Below are positions 1 through 5,358 of a stretch of DNA of 5,358 nt, one piece after another. Numbering within the stretch: the first letter of the stretch is position 1; every line of letters begins with the position of its first letter. The stretch comes from Actinomycetota bacterium (GTDB lineage Bacteria; Actinomycetota; Actinomycetes; Actinomycetales; Microbacteriaceae): positions 1 to 5,358 of the forward strand of contig VGAV01000193.1 of the NCBI GenBank assembly GCA_016870695.1, in the 5' to 3' direction. Position numbers and translations under genes: made by a program. The notes beneath the pieces are model-generated. The model saw only the letters and a list, made by a program, of their open reading frames with translations, did not search any database and was not told the origin of the DNA.

Positions 1-143
1 GCGTCTTCGGCGTGAAGGAGTCGCTCGTCATGGACTTCGACGAGCAGCCGCCCGGCACCCCCACCCCCGACGGGCGGGTCCTCGCCGACACCGCCTGGTC
101 CCGCACCCGGTTCGACATCGTCCTCGCGCCCGAGCAGGTATGA
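1..143 (+). CDS. Intradiol ring-cleavage dioxygenase (catechol/hydroxyquinol 1,2-dioxygenase type), C-terminal fragment
   Basis: Only the last 46 codons are inside the window (reading frame from base 3, stop TGA at 141-143); the start lies to the left. The visible peptide opens with [12 protein letters not shown], continues through a Pro/Gly-rich [10 protein letters not shown] loop, and ends with [12 protein letters not shown]. This order (FGVK.SL..DF, variable loop, then a final beta strand F.FVLAP) is the usual end of intradiol dioxygenases of the catechol 1,2-dioxygenase family, which use Fe(III) and O2 to cleave catechols between the two hydroxyls in the cytoplasm. The PGT..PDG loop reminds me more of hydroxyquinol than of plain catechol enzymes, but that is weak evidence. 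The Tyr/His iron ligands lie upstream and cannot be inspected. The aromatic aldehyde dehydrogenase 91 bases downstream on the same strand supports an aromatic catabolic role. Family fairly sure, substrate unsure. Confidence 0.75.
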   Translation, partial: VFGVKESLVMDFDEQPPGTPTPDGRVLADTAWSRTRFDIVLAPEQV

Positions 144-177
144 CGGTCGGCGGGTCCGCGCGCCGGACCCGGCCGTC
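142..177 (+). terminator. GC-rich hairpin right after the dioxygenase stop codon
   Basis: An inner perfect 8-bp stem (CGGGTCCG at 151-158 with CGGACCCG at 164-171) closes a 5-base loop. An outer 5-bp stem (142-146 with 173-177) is separated from it by a small asymmetric internal loop. The structure begins inside the stop codon and there is no T-run after it. It could be an intrinsic terminator of the T-poor kind seen in high-GC actinobacteria, or an RNA-stabilising or attenuating element between two co-transcribed genes. The remaining 57 bases up to the next start show no convincing promoter, so partial read-through into the dehydrogenase gene is plausible. Confidence 0.4.
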
Positions 178-219
178 GACGACGTACCGACCTCCGGCAT
201 CCCCTCGCCCTCTCCACAC

Positions 220-227
220 GGAAAGAA
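220..227 (+). promoter_or_regulatory. Ribosome binding site of the aldehyde dehydrogenase gene
   Basis: GGAAAGAA, a purine-rich Shine-Dalgarno-like run, ends 7 bases before the ATG at 235. It stands out from the C-rich sequence around it and fixes the start at 235. Confidence 0.65.
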
Positions 228-234
228 CCGCATC

Positions 235-1689
235 ATGACCTTCTTCGACCCGCAGACTTGGGACGGCCGCTACTTCGACGGGACCTGGGCGAGCACGCCC
301 GACACCGCCGCGGTCGTCTCCCCCTCGACCGGTGAGACGATCGGCCGCGTCGCCGCCGCGACGCCCGCCGACCTGGACCGCACGGTGGAGGCCGCCCGGC
401 GCGCGCAGACCGCGTGGGCGGTCGTGTCCGCCGAGGAGCGCGCCGCCGTCCTGCGCCGCGCGGCGGCGATCATCGAGGAGAACACCGACACCCTCGCCCG
501 GTGGCTCAGCGACGAAGCGGGCTCGGCTCAGGGCAAGGCGCACTTCGAGGCGAGCCTCGTCGCCAACGAGTTCCACCTCGCCGCAGCGACCGCCATGATG
601 CCGTACGGTCAGCTGCTGCGCTCGGCCCGCCCGCGACTCAGCCTCAGCCGACGCCGCCCCGTCGGCGTGGTCGGCGTGATCTCGCCGTTCAACTTCCCCG
701 GCATCCTGTCCGCCCGCTCCATCGCGCCCGCCCTCGCCCTCGGAAACGCCGTCGTGCTCAAGCCCGACCCGCGCACCAGTGTCAGCGGCGGGCTGTTCTT
801 CGCCGCCGTCCTCGAGGCGGCCGGGGTGCCCGCCGGGGTGTTCTCGGTGCTGCCCGGTGGCGTCGAGGTGGGGTCGGCGCTGGTTGATCATCCGGCCGTG
901 CCGATCATCTCCTTCACCGGATCGACCGAGGCCGGCCGCATCATCGGCGCCCGCGCCGGACAGCTCCTCAAGCGCGCGCACCTCGAGCTCGGCGGCAACA
1001 ACGCCCTCGTCGTCCTCGGCGACGTCGACGTCGCCTCCGCGGCATCCGCCGGCGCGTGGGGGTCGTTCCTGCACCAGGGACAGATCTGCATGACCACGGG
1101 ACGCCACCTCGTCCACGACAGCATCTACGACGAGTACGTCGCCGCCCTCAGCGCCAAGGCGGCGGCCCTCCCGGCGGGCGACCCCTCGACGGGAGCGCCC
1201 CTCGGCCCGATCATCGACGAGCGCCAGCGCGACAAGATCGACGCCATCGTGACCGAGACCGTGGATGCCGGTGCTCGCGTCACCGCGGGAGGCAGTTACG
1301 ACCGCCTCTTCTACGAAGCGACCGTCCTGGCCGACGTCACCCCCGACCACGCCGCCTTCCAGAAGGAGATCTTCGGACCCGTCGCCCCCGTGACGCGTTT
1401 CGGCTCGGTCGACGAGCTCGTCGATCTCGTGAACGCGAGCGACTACGGCCTGTCGCTCGGCATCCTCGCCAAGGACGCCTTCCGCGCCTACGAGCTCGCC
1501 GACCGCCTGCCCAGCGGCATCCTGCACATCAACGACCAGACCGTCGACGACGAGTCCCAGGCACCCTTCGGCGGCGTCGGCGCCTCCGGCACCGGCGCGC
1601 GCTTCGGCGGGCACGAGGCCAACATCGAGGCGTTCACCGAGACCCAGTGGGTCACGATGCAGGCCGACGTCGCCACCTACCCGTTCTGA
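235..1689 (+). CDS. Aromatic aldehyde dehydrogenase, benzaldehyde dehydrogenase (XylC-like) family
   Basis: This 484-residue soluble enzyme should oxidise an aromatic aldehyde (benzaldehyde, a hydroxybenzaldehyde or vanillin) to the carboxylic acid with NAD(P)+. All hallmarks of the aldehyde dehydrogenase superfamily are visible: SPFNFP with the oxyanion Asn153, the cofactor-binding Lys176 in LKPDPRT, the nucleotide-binding turn FTGSTEAG (227-234), the general base Glu251 in LELGGNN, the nucleophile Cys285 in HQGQICM, and EIFGPVAPV (Glu378) near the cofactor ribose. Within the superfamily, KPDPRT instead of the common KPSE, HQGQICMTTGRHLVH, HINDQ and the terminal TYPF match what I recall of Pseudomonas XylC and the benzaldehyde dehydrogenase branch. 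Length is normal and no key residue is missing. The ATG at 235 has a good ribosome binding site and gives the standard N-terminus. The dioxygenase upstream on the same strand suggests a shared aromatic pathway. The family is near certain; the physiological aldehyde is not determined (vanillin dehydrogenase is the main alternative). Confidence 0.95.
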   Translation: MTFFDPQTWDGRYFDGTWASTPDTAAVVSPSTGETIGRVAAATPADLDRTVEAARRAQTAWAVVSAEERAAVLRRAAAIIEENTDTLARWLSDEAGSAQGKAHFEASLVANEFHLAAATAMMPYGQLLRSARPRLSLSRRRPVGVVGVISPFNFPGILSARSIAPALALGNAVVLKPDPRTSVSGGLFFAAVLEAAGVPAGVFSVLPGGVEVGSALVDHPAVPIISFTGSTEAGRIIGARAGQLLKRAHLELGGNNALVVLGDVDVASAASAGAWGSFLHQGQICMTTGRHLVHDSIYDEYVAALSAKAAALPAGDPSTGAPLGPIIDERQRDKIDAIVTETVDAGARVTAGGSYDRLFYEATVLADVTPDHAAFQKEIFGPVAPVTRFGSVDELVDLVNASDYGLSLGILAKDAFRAYELADRLPSGILHINDQTVDDESQAPFGGVGASGTGARFGGHEANIEAFTETQWVTMQADVATYPF

Positions 1690-1700
1690 GGTCGGACGGG

Positions 1701-1759
1701 GGATGGATGCCTCCGGCCCGCTCTTTCCGTGGAAGGGGGCGGGCCGGAGGCATCCGTCC
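1701..1759. terminator. Long inverted-repeat hairpin, probable bidirectional terminator between convergent genes
   Basis: Bases 1705-1720 (GGATGCCTCCGGCCCG) and 1740-1755 are perfect 16-bp reverse complements. The 19-base interior can pair further (1721-1727 with 1732-1738, including G-T pairs), leaving a CGTG loop and a single bulged G at 1739. A few more pairs can form outside the core (1701-1704 with 1756-1759, one a wobble). The core starts 15 bases after the dehydrogenase stop and ends 11 bases before the stop of the opposing permease gene, so it could terminate both transcripts. There is no proper T-run on either side, as is common in high-GC actinobacteria. Confidence 0.85.
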
Positions 1760-1766
1760 GTCTGCG

Positions 1767-3053
1767 TCAGGCGCCGCGCAGCGCGGCGACCGGCTCGATG
1801 CGGCTCGCGCGCAGGGCGGGCACTCCCCCGGCGCCCAGACCGACGACCGCGCCCAGCAGCGCGCCGCCGACGGCGACGACGGGATCCAGCACCGGCGTCC
1901 ACTGCTGCGTCAGCGAGACGACGACGACCGCCAGCACGCCGACCGACGCGCCGATGAGCCCGCCGAGGAGTCCGACCACGATCGATTCCACGACGAACTG
2001 GCCGGCGATCTGCTGCCGCGTCGCGCCGAGAGCCCGGCGCAGGCCGATCTCGCCGACCCGCTCCATGACCGACAGCATCGTCACGTTGGCGATGCCGAGG
2101 CCGCCCGCCAGCAGCACGACCACCGACAGGATGACGAACACCACGTTCACGTCCGCCTGCACCTGCGCGCCGAGGTCCGAACGGCCCGACGGTGCGGCCA
2201 CCTCCATCGTGTCCGGGGCGTCGGGGGCGAGAGCGAGGGCGATCTGCGCGCGCAGCTGCGGACCCGCGCCGATATCGATCCGCGCCTGTGCCTCGCCCGG
2301 CGCCGCCGCCGAGAAGTCCGCGCGCGCCGACCCGGTGGGGATGACCACCGCGTCCGTCAGATCCCCGCGCGTGGACGGGGTGCCGTAGATGCCGATGACG
2401 GCGTAGGCGAGACCGTCGATGAAGATAGACGGCTGCGTGTCGATGCGGTTGATCCCCAGCCGCTCGGCGGCGCGCTCCCCGAGCAGGGCCACCCGGTCGG
2501 CGCGTGCATCGTGCCCCGCGTCGAAAGGACGCCCGGTCACGGTCTCCGCTCCGACCGTGTCGAGAATGTCCGCCGAGGCGGCGAACAGGCGCGGGGGCGC
2601 CGCCGCCGCCGCCGACGGGTCGTTGACCGGCACCGACGTGAGGGTCCGCCCCTCGAGGTCGACCTCGCCGATGAGCGCCGCCGCACGCACGCCCGCCAGC
2701 CGCTCCATCCGCCCGACGGTGTCCCACGGCAGCGACGCCGTCGCGACCTCGGTCCCGCCTCGCGCCTGCGCCGTGGCGGGGGTGACCGTGAGCCGGGTCG
2801 CGGCGGCCGCGTCGAACTGCGCCGCGATCTGGCTCGCCGCCGTCTGCGCGAACCCGATCGTCGCGACGAGGGCCGCGATCCCGAGGACCGTGCCGGCCAG
2901 CGTCATGAGGAGCCGGGCCGGCCGGGCGCCGATGTCGGCGGTCGCCTCCCCGACGAGGTCCGAGAACCGGAAGCGGTCGGCCGCGTCGACCGGACGGAGG
3001 TCCGGCGCCGGCGTGGTCTCGGGACGGCGCCGCCGGCGGAGGCGCCGGATCAT
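1767..3053 (-). CDS. ABC transporter permease, MacB/FtsX type
   Basis: This 428-residue integral membrane protein is the permease of the exporter encoded upstream of it on the minus strand. The layout is that of MacB-type (type VII) permeases. A basic cytoplasmic N-terminus (RRLRRRRR, residues 3-10) leads to a first membrane helix at about 47-69, then a large extracellular MacB periplasmic-core-like domain (about 70-300). Three more helices follow at about 303-325, 353-381 and 391-412. After helix 2 comes the family hallmark ERVGEIGLRRALGATRQQI (331-349), the cytoplasmic coupling segment that contacts the ATPase, and the protein ends with PALRASRIEPVAALRGA. It has no fused ATPase, unlike Gram-negative MacB, so it relies on the separate ATPase gene. 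Its ATG overlaps that gene's TGA (ATGA, 3050-3053) and has a good ribosome binding site. A short Ala5 run (148-152) comes from a GCC repeat. Such permeases transmit force to extracytoplasmic partners to expel peptides, toxins, lipids or drugs; the substrate here is unknown. Confidence 0.93.
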   Translation of the reverse strand: MIRRLRRRRRPETTPAPDLRPVDAADRFRFSDLVGEATADIGARPARLLMTLAGTVLGIAALVATIGFAQTAASQIAAQFDAAAATRLTVTPATAQARGGTEVATASLPWDTVGRMERLAGVRAAALIGEVDLEGRTLTSVPVNDPSAAAAAPPRLFAASADILDTVGAETVTGRPFDAGHDARADRVALLGERAAERLGINRIDTQPSIFIDGLAYAVIGIYGTPSTRGDLTDAVVIPTGSARADFSAAAPGEAQARIDIGAGPQLRAQIALALAPDAPDTMEVAAPSGRSDLGAQVQADVNVVFVILSVVVLLAGGLGIANVTMLSVMERVGEIGLRRALGATRQQIAGQFVVESIVVGLLGGLIGASVGVLAVVVVSLTQQWTPVLDPVVAVGGALLGAVVGLGAGGVPALRASRIEPVAALRGA

Positions 3054-3730
3054 GCCGCCACCACCTCGGTGAGGCGACCGTCCGCGATCCGAACGGTGCG
3101 TCGCGCGCGGTCGGCGACGCCGCGATCGTGCGTGATGAGGATCAGCGTCAGCCCGTCGTCGTTCAGCTCCTCGAAGAGCGTCATGATCTCGCCCGTGGTC
3201 GTCTGGTCGAGGTTTCCGGTCGGCTCGTCCGCGAGGAGCAGGCTCGGCCGGGTCACGATGGCGCGCGCCACGGCGACCCGCTGCCGTTCCCCGCCCGACA
3301 GCACGCCGGGGAGGAAGGTCAGGCGATGCGACAGCCCCACCCGGTCCAGCGCGTCGCGCGCCCGCGTCTCCCGCTCCGCACGCGGCGCCCCGCTGTAGAG
3401 CATCGGCAGCATGACGTTCTCCAGGACCGTCCGACGCGGCAGCAGGTGGAACGACTGGAAGACGAATCCCAGCCGCCGCGCACGAACGGCCGCGCGGCCG
3501 TTCTCGTCGAGCCGGCTCGTCGGCGACCCGGCCAGCGTGTACTCGCCCACGGTCGGCCGGTCGAGCAGACCCAGGATGTTCAGCATCGTGGACTTGCCCG
3601 ACCCGCTCGGACCGACGATGGACACGTACTCCCCGGCATCCACGGTCAGGTTCACGCCCTTGAGCGCCTGCACCTCGGGCGGACCCGGGAACGAGCGTGT
3701 CACGTCGCGCAGCTCGATGAGCGCCGTCAT
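3050..3730 (-). CDS. ABC transporter ATP-binding protein, LolD/MacB/FtsE type
   Basis: This 226-residue cytoplasmic ATPase powers the exporter. Every nucleotide-binding motif is intact: Walker A GPSGSGKST (40-48, Lys46), Q-loop Gln92 in GFVFQSFHLLPRRTVLENV, signature LSGGERQRVAVARA (144-156), Walker B with LLLADEPTGNLD (catalytic Glu169, D-loop Asp175) and switch His201 in LILITHD. The FHLLP..TVLENV stretch, the ADEPTGNLD form and the short length are typical of the LolD/MacB/FtsE class, which pairs with MacB/FtsX permeases. The ATG at 3730 gives the standard start for the family (MTALIELRDVTRSF) and overlaps the TGA of the preceding membrane-fusion gene as ATGA. A much longer reading frame continues upstream but is only the out-of-frame shadow of that gene. 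The ribosome binding site is weak, so translation probably depends on coupling to the upstream gene. Confidence 0.96.
   Translation of the reverse strand: MTALIELRDVTRSFPGPPEVQALKGVNLTVDAGEYVSIVGPSGSGKSTMLNILGLLDRPTVGEYTLAGSPTSRLDENGRAAVRARRLGFVFQSFHLLPRRTVLENVMLPMLYSGAPRAERETRARDALDRVGLSHRLTFLPGVLSGGERQRVAVARAIVTRPSLLLADEPTGNLDQTTTGEIMTLFEELNDDGLTLILITHDRGVADRARRTVRIADGRLTEVVAA
3061..3067 (-). promoter_or_regulatory. Ribosome binding site of the permease gene, inside the ATPase gene
   Basis: On the minus strand GAGGTGG lies 7 bases before the permease ATG (3053-3051), within the last codons of the ATPase gene. It supports this start and suggests that the permease is translated by both coupling and fresh initiation. 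Confidence 0.6.
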
Positions 3731-5295
3731 CGGCCCACGACGACCAGGTCGCCCTCCGCGAGCTCGCCGTCGACGGGTGTCACCTCGACGGCCCCGTCGG
3801 CCGCGAGTCCCGTCTCCACCGTGACCAGCCGCGTCTGCGCCTGCGCCCCCTCGCGCGGATCGGACTCCACGACCTCCACGCGCGACTCGCCGCCGGGGCC
3901 GGCCGTCAAAGCGGCGAGCGGGACGTTCAGGACGTCCCCCGCGGTGGCCCCCACCGGGATGGACACGCGCACGTTGGTGCCCTGCAGCTGCGCGATCTGC
4001 TCGGGGCTCAGCGGCGCCGGCTCGAGACGCACCGTCCATCGCGCCTCTCCACCGTCGCCCGCCTCGACGGCGGTGATGGTCGCCTCGTGCGCCGCGCCGT
4101 CGGGCAGCTCGAACGTGGCCGTCCCGCCGACCTCGAGCAGTTCGGCGTCCGCCTGCGCGGCCGAGCCGGTGAGCGCGATCGTCGCGCCGGAGACGGTCAT
4201 CGCCGGGTTCTGCAGCGTGGATCCGCGTCGAGCGGAGACGGCGTCGACACGGCGCGGCAGGTCCGTCAGGTAGAGCACCTCCCCCGCGGGCAGGTACGGC
4301 AGGGCGTCCCGACGCGCCCGGTCGACCGCGGCCCGCGCCTGGTCGAGAGCGGCGGTCGCGGATGCCACGGCGCCGCGCTCCGCGGATGTGTCCCGCGGCT
4401 GGTCGAGCTGCTGCCGCCGGAGCTCGGCGAGCCCGAGGGCGTCCTCCAGGCCGCCGATGAGCACGGCGTCGCCCGCCCCCGAGGCCCGCGCGGCGTCCAG
4501 CTCGCGTCGGGCCGCCGCGACGGCGTTGTCCGCCTCGCGCCGTTCGACGACACCCGCGCCCGCCTGGGCCGACGCCAGCGCGGCCTGCGCGGCCTGCACC
4601 GCCTGCTCCGCGCTGCGCACGCCCTCCTCCGCGCTGGTGACGCCCTCCGCGACCCCGTCCTCGGCGTCCGGGGCCGGGTATCCCGCCTGCGCGTACAGCT
4701 GTGCGACGGAGGATGCCGCCTGGGCGTCGAAAACGGTGTTCCCGGGGTCGCCGGCATCCAGGCCGACCGCGCGCATGGCCTGCTTGAACTGGACGACGTC
4801 CGGGCCGGAGACCCCGACGCGCAGCGAGCGGTAGGAGGGCAGCTCGCCCGGGAGGACGATGACCGGACGGCCGGCCAGCTCCATCGCCACCGCCAGCGGA
4901 CCCAGCTCGGCTCCGGCCTCGGGCACCTGGCCGGTGATCACGGCCGGTCCCGACAGCGCCGACGTGTCGATCTGCACCTCGACGGGGTCGGCGAACCCGA
5001 CCTCCCCGCGGATGGTGACGTCGTTGCTCAGCGTCCCGAACCCGACGGGGACCGTCACGAGGCCCGGATCCGGCGGCGCGGCGCCCGCCGCGGCGTCGGC
5101 GGGCGAGATGACGAACCGTCCGACCACGAGACCGGCGACGAGCGCGACCACCGCCGCGACGGCGACGATCCACAGCGTGCGGTTGCGGCGGAACGTGCCC
5201 GCCCAGCCCGCGGCGAGGCGGCGCCACGGACCGCGCCGCGGCGTCTGCGCGTCGGTGCTGTCCTGGGGCTCGGTGAGAAGGAGGTCCTCGCTCAC
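3727..5295 (-). CDS. Membrane-fusion/adaptor protein (HlyD/MacA-like) with peptidoglycan-binding-like domain
   Basis: This 522-residue protein is the extracytoplasmic adaptor of the exporter. A cytoplasmic N-terminus of about 40 residues precedes a single membrane helix (LWIVAVAAVVALVAGLVV, 41-58) with no lipobox, so the rest faces outward. Next comes a beta-rich lipoyl-like half (about 78-152). Residues 155-208 resemble a PG_binding_1 domain (SLRVGVSGPDVVQFKQAMRAVGL, then FD.QAASSVAQLYAQAGY). An Ala/Glu/Gln/Arg-rich helical hairpin follows (about 214-330), apparently a coiled coil with its turn near 272-280. The second lipoyl half and beta-barrel domains run from about 333 to the end, starting YLPAGEVLYLTDLPRRVDAV. 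As I recall, this domain order is common in actinobacterial adaptors beside MacB-type genes. The start is GTG at 5295-5293, chosen because the next Met codon is at residue 138, beyond the membrane helix. The GTG overlaps the preceding gene's TGA. The role of the wall-binding-like domain is inferred. Confidence 0.9.
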   Translation of the reverse strand: MSEDLLLTEPQDSTDAQTPRRGPWRRLAAGWAGTFRRNRTLWIVAVAAVVALVAGLVVGRFVISPADAAAGAAPPDPGLVTVPVGFGTLSNDVTIRGEVGFADPVEVQIDTSALSGPAVITGQVPEAGAELGPLAVAMELAGRPVIVLPGELPSYRSLRVGVSGPDVVQFKQAMRAVGLDAGDPGNTVFDAQAASSVAQLYAQAGYPAPDAEDGVAEGVTSAEEGVRSAEQAVQAAQAALASAQAGAGVVERREADNAVAAARRELDAARASGAGDAVLIGGLEDALGLAELRRQQLDQPRDTSAERGAVASATAALDQARAAVDRARRDALPYLPAGEVLYLTDLPRRVDAVSARRGSTLQNPAMTVSGATIALTGSAAQADAELLEVGGTATFELPDGAAHEATITAVEAGDGGEARWTVRLEPAPLSPEQIAQLQGTNVRVSIPVGATAGDVLNVPLAALTAGPGGESRVEVVESDPREGAQAQTRLVTVETGLAADGAVEVTPVDGELAEGDLVVVGR

Positions 5296-5358
5296 GAACG
5301 GGCCTGCTCGGCGGCGGCCTTCAGCGCCTCGAGCTCGGTCTTGTGGTCGGCGACGAAC
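5292..5358 (-). CDS. Unidentified protein, C-terminal 21 residues (first gene visible in the exporter operon)
   Basis: Only the end of this gene is inside the window: FVADHKTELEALKAAAEQARS followed by TGA (5294-5292). The peptide is charged, Ala-rich and probably a helix. The TGA overlaps the GTG start of the adaptor gene (GTGA), and the codons have G/C-rich third positions like the neighbours, so it is very likely a true gene of the same operon. I do not recognise the family from this fragment. A small regulator or an accessory protein of the transporter are both possible. Confidence 0.6.
   Translation of the reverse strand, partial: FVADHKTELEALKAAAEQARS

Noticed and set aside
178..234. 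Possible promoter in front of the dehydrogenase gene
   Set aside because: I could not find a convincing -35/-10 pair or operator palindrome in the C-rich leader, so none is annotated.
2599..2613. Five GCC triplets in a row
   Set aside because: It encodes a short Ala run in the extracellular part of the permease. Such short runs are common in high-GC coding DNA; slippage is possible but nothing indicates phase variation, because triplet changes keep the frame.
28..2727. Minus-strand open frame of 899 codons covering the dehydrogenase gene and much of the permease gene
   Set aside because: It is antisense to the certain dehydrogenase gene and out of frame with the permease. Its protein is low-complexity Arg/Gly/Ala without any family motif, as expected from the lack of stop codons in very GC-rich DNA.
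1056..3398. Plus-strand open frame of 780 codons
   Set aside because: It runs out of frame through the dehydrogenase, across the terminator and antisense to the permease and ATPase, with an Arg-rich composition and no recognisable domain.
3128..4273. Plus-strand open frame of 381 codons opposite the ATPase and adaptor genes
   Set aside because: It is the mirror of two well-supported minus-strand genes and its translation shows no motif.

Overview
The window is very GC-rich (roughly 70 percent) with strong G/C third-codon-position bias, Shine-Dalgarno-like starts and tightly packed genes. This suggests a high-GC Gram-positive actinobacterium. The protein styles and the recurring GGATGCC word would fit a Microbacterium-like member of the Microbacteriaceae, but the genus is an inference. 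There are five real protein-coding genes plus one gene tail, in two convergent blocks.

Left block, plus strand (1-1689): the last 46 codons of an intradiol ring-cleavage dioxygenase (catechol or hydroxyquinol 1,2-dioxygenase type), a GC-rich hairpin directly after its stop codon, then a complete 484-residue NAD(P)-dependent aromatic aldehyde dehydrogenase closely resembling benzaldehyde dehydrogenase XylC. Together they look like part of an aromatic-compound degradation cluster: the dehydrogenase oxidises an aromatic aldehyde to the acid, and the dioxygenase opens a catechol-type ring further down the pathway. The rest of the cluster would lie to the left.

Centre (1690-1766): a 77-base convergent intergenic region almost filled by one long hairpin with a perfect 16-bp stem. 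It is a good candidate for a shared bidirectional terminator.

Right block, minus strand (1767-5358, transcribed right to left): the tail of an unidentified gene, then a membrane-fusion (HlyD/MacA-like) protein with a peptidoglycan-binding-like domain, then a LolD/MacB-type ABC ATPase, then a MacB/FtsX-type permease. All three junctions are 4-base stop/start overlaps (GTGA, ATGA, ATGA), so the four genes form one translationally coupled operon whose promoter is beyond the right edge. The three complete genes make a MacAB-like tripartite exporter adapted to a cell without an outer membrane. Its substrate cannot be told from the sequence.

I see no tRNA, rRNA, CRISPR, insertion sequence or phage gene. 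The least explained signal is an apparent excess of the heptamer GGATGCC (12 copies counting both orientations), including an inverted pair that builds the ends of the terminator stem.
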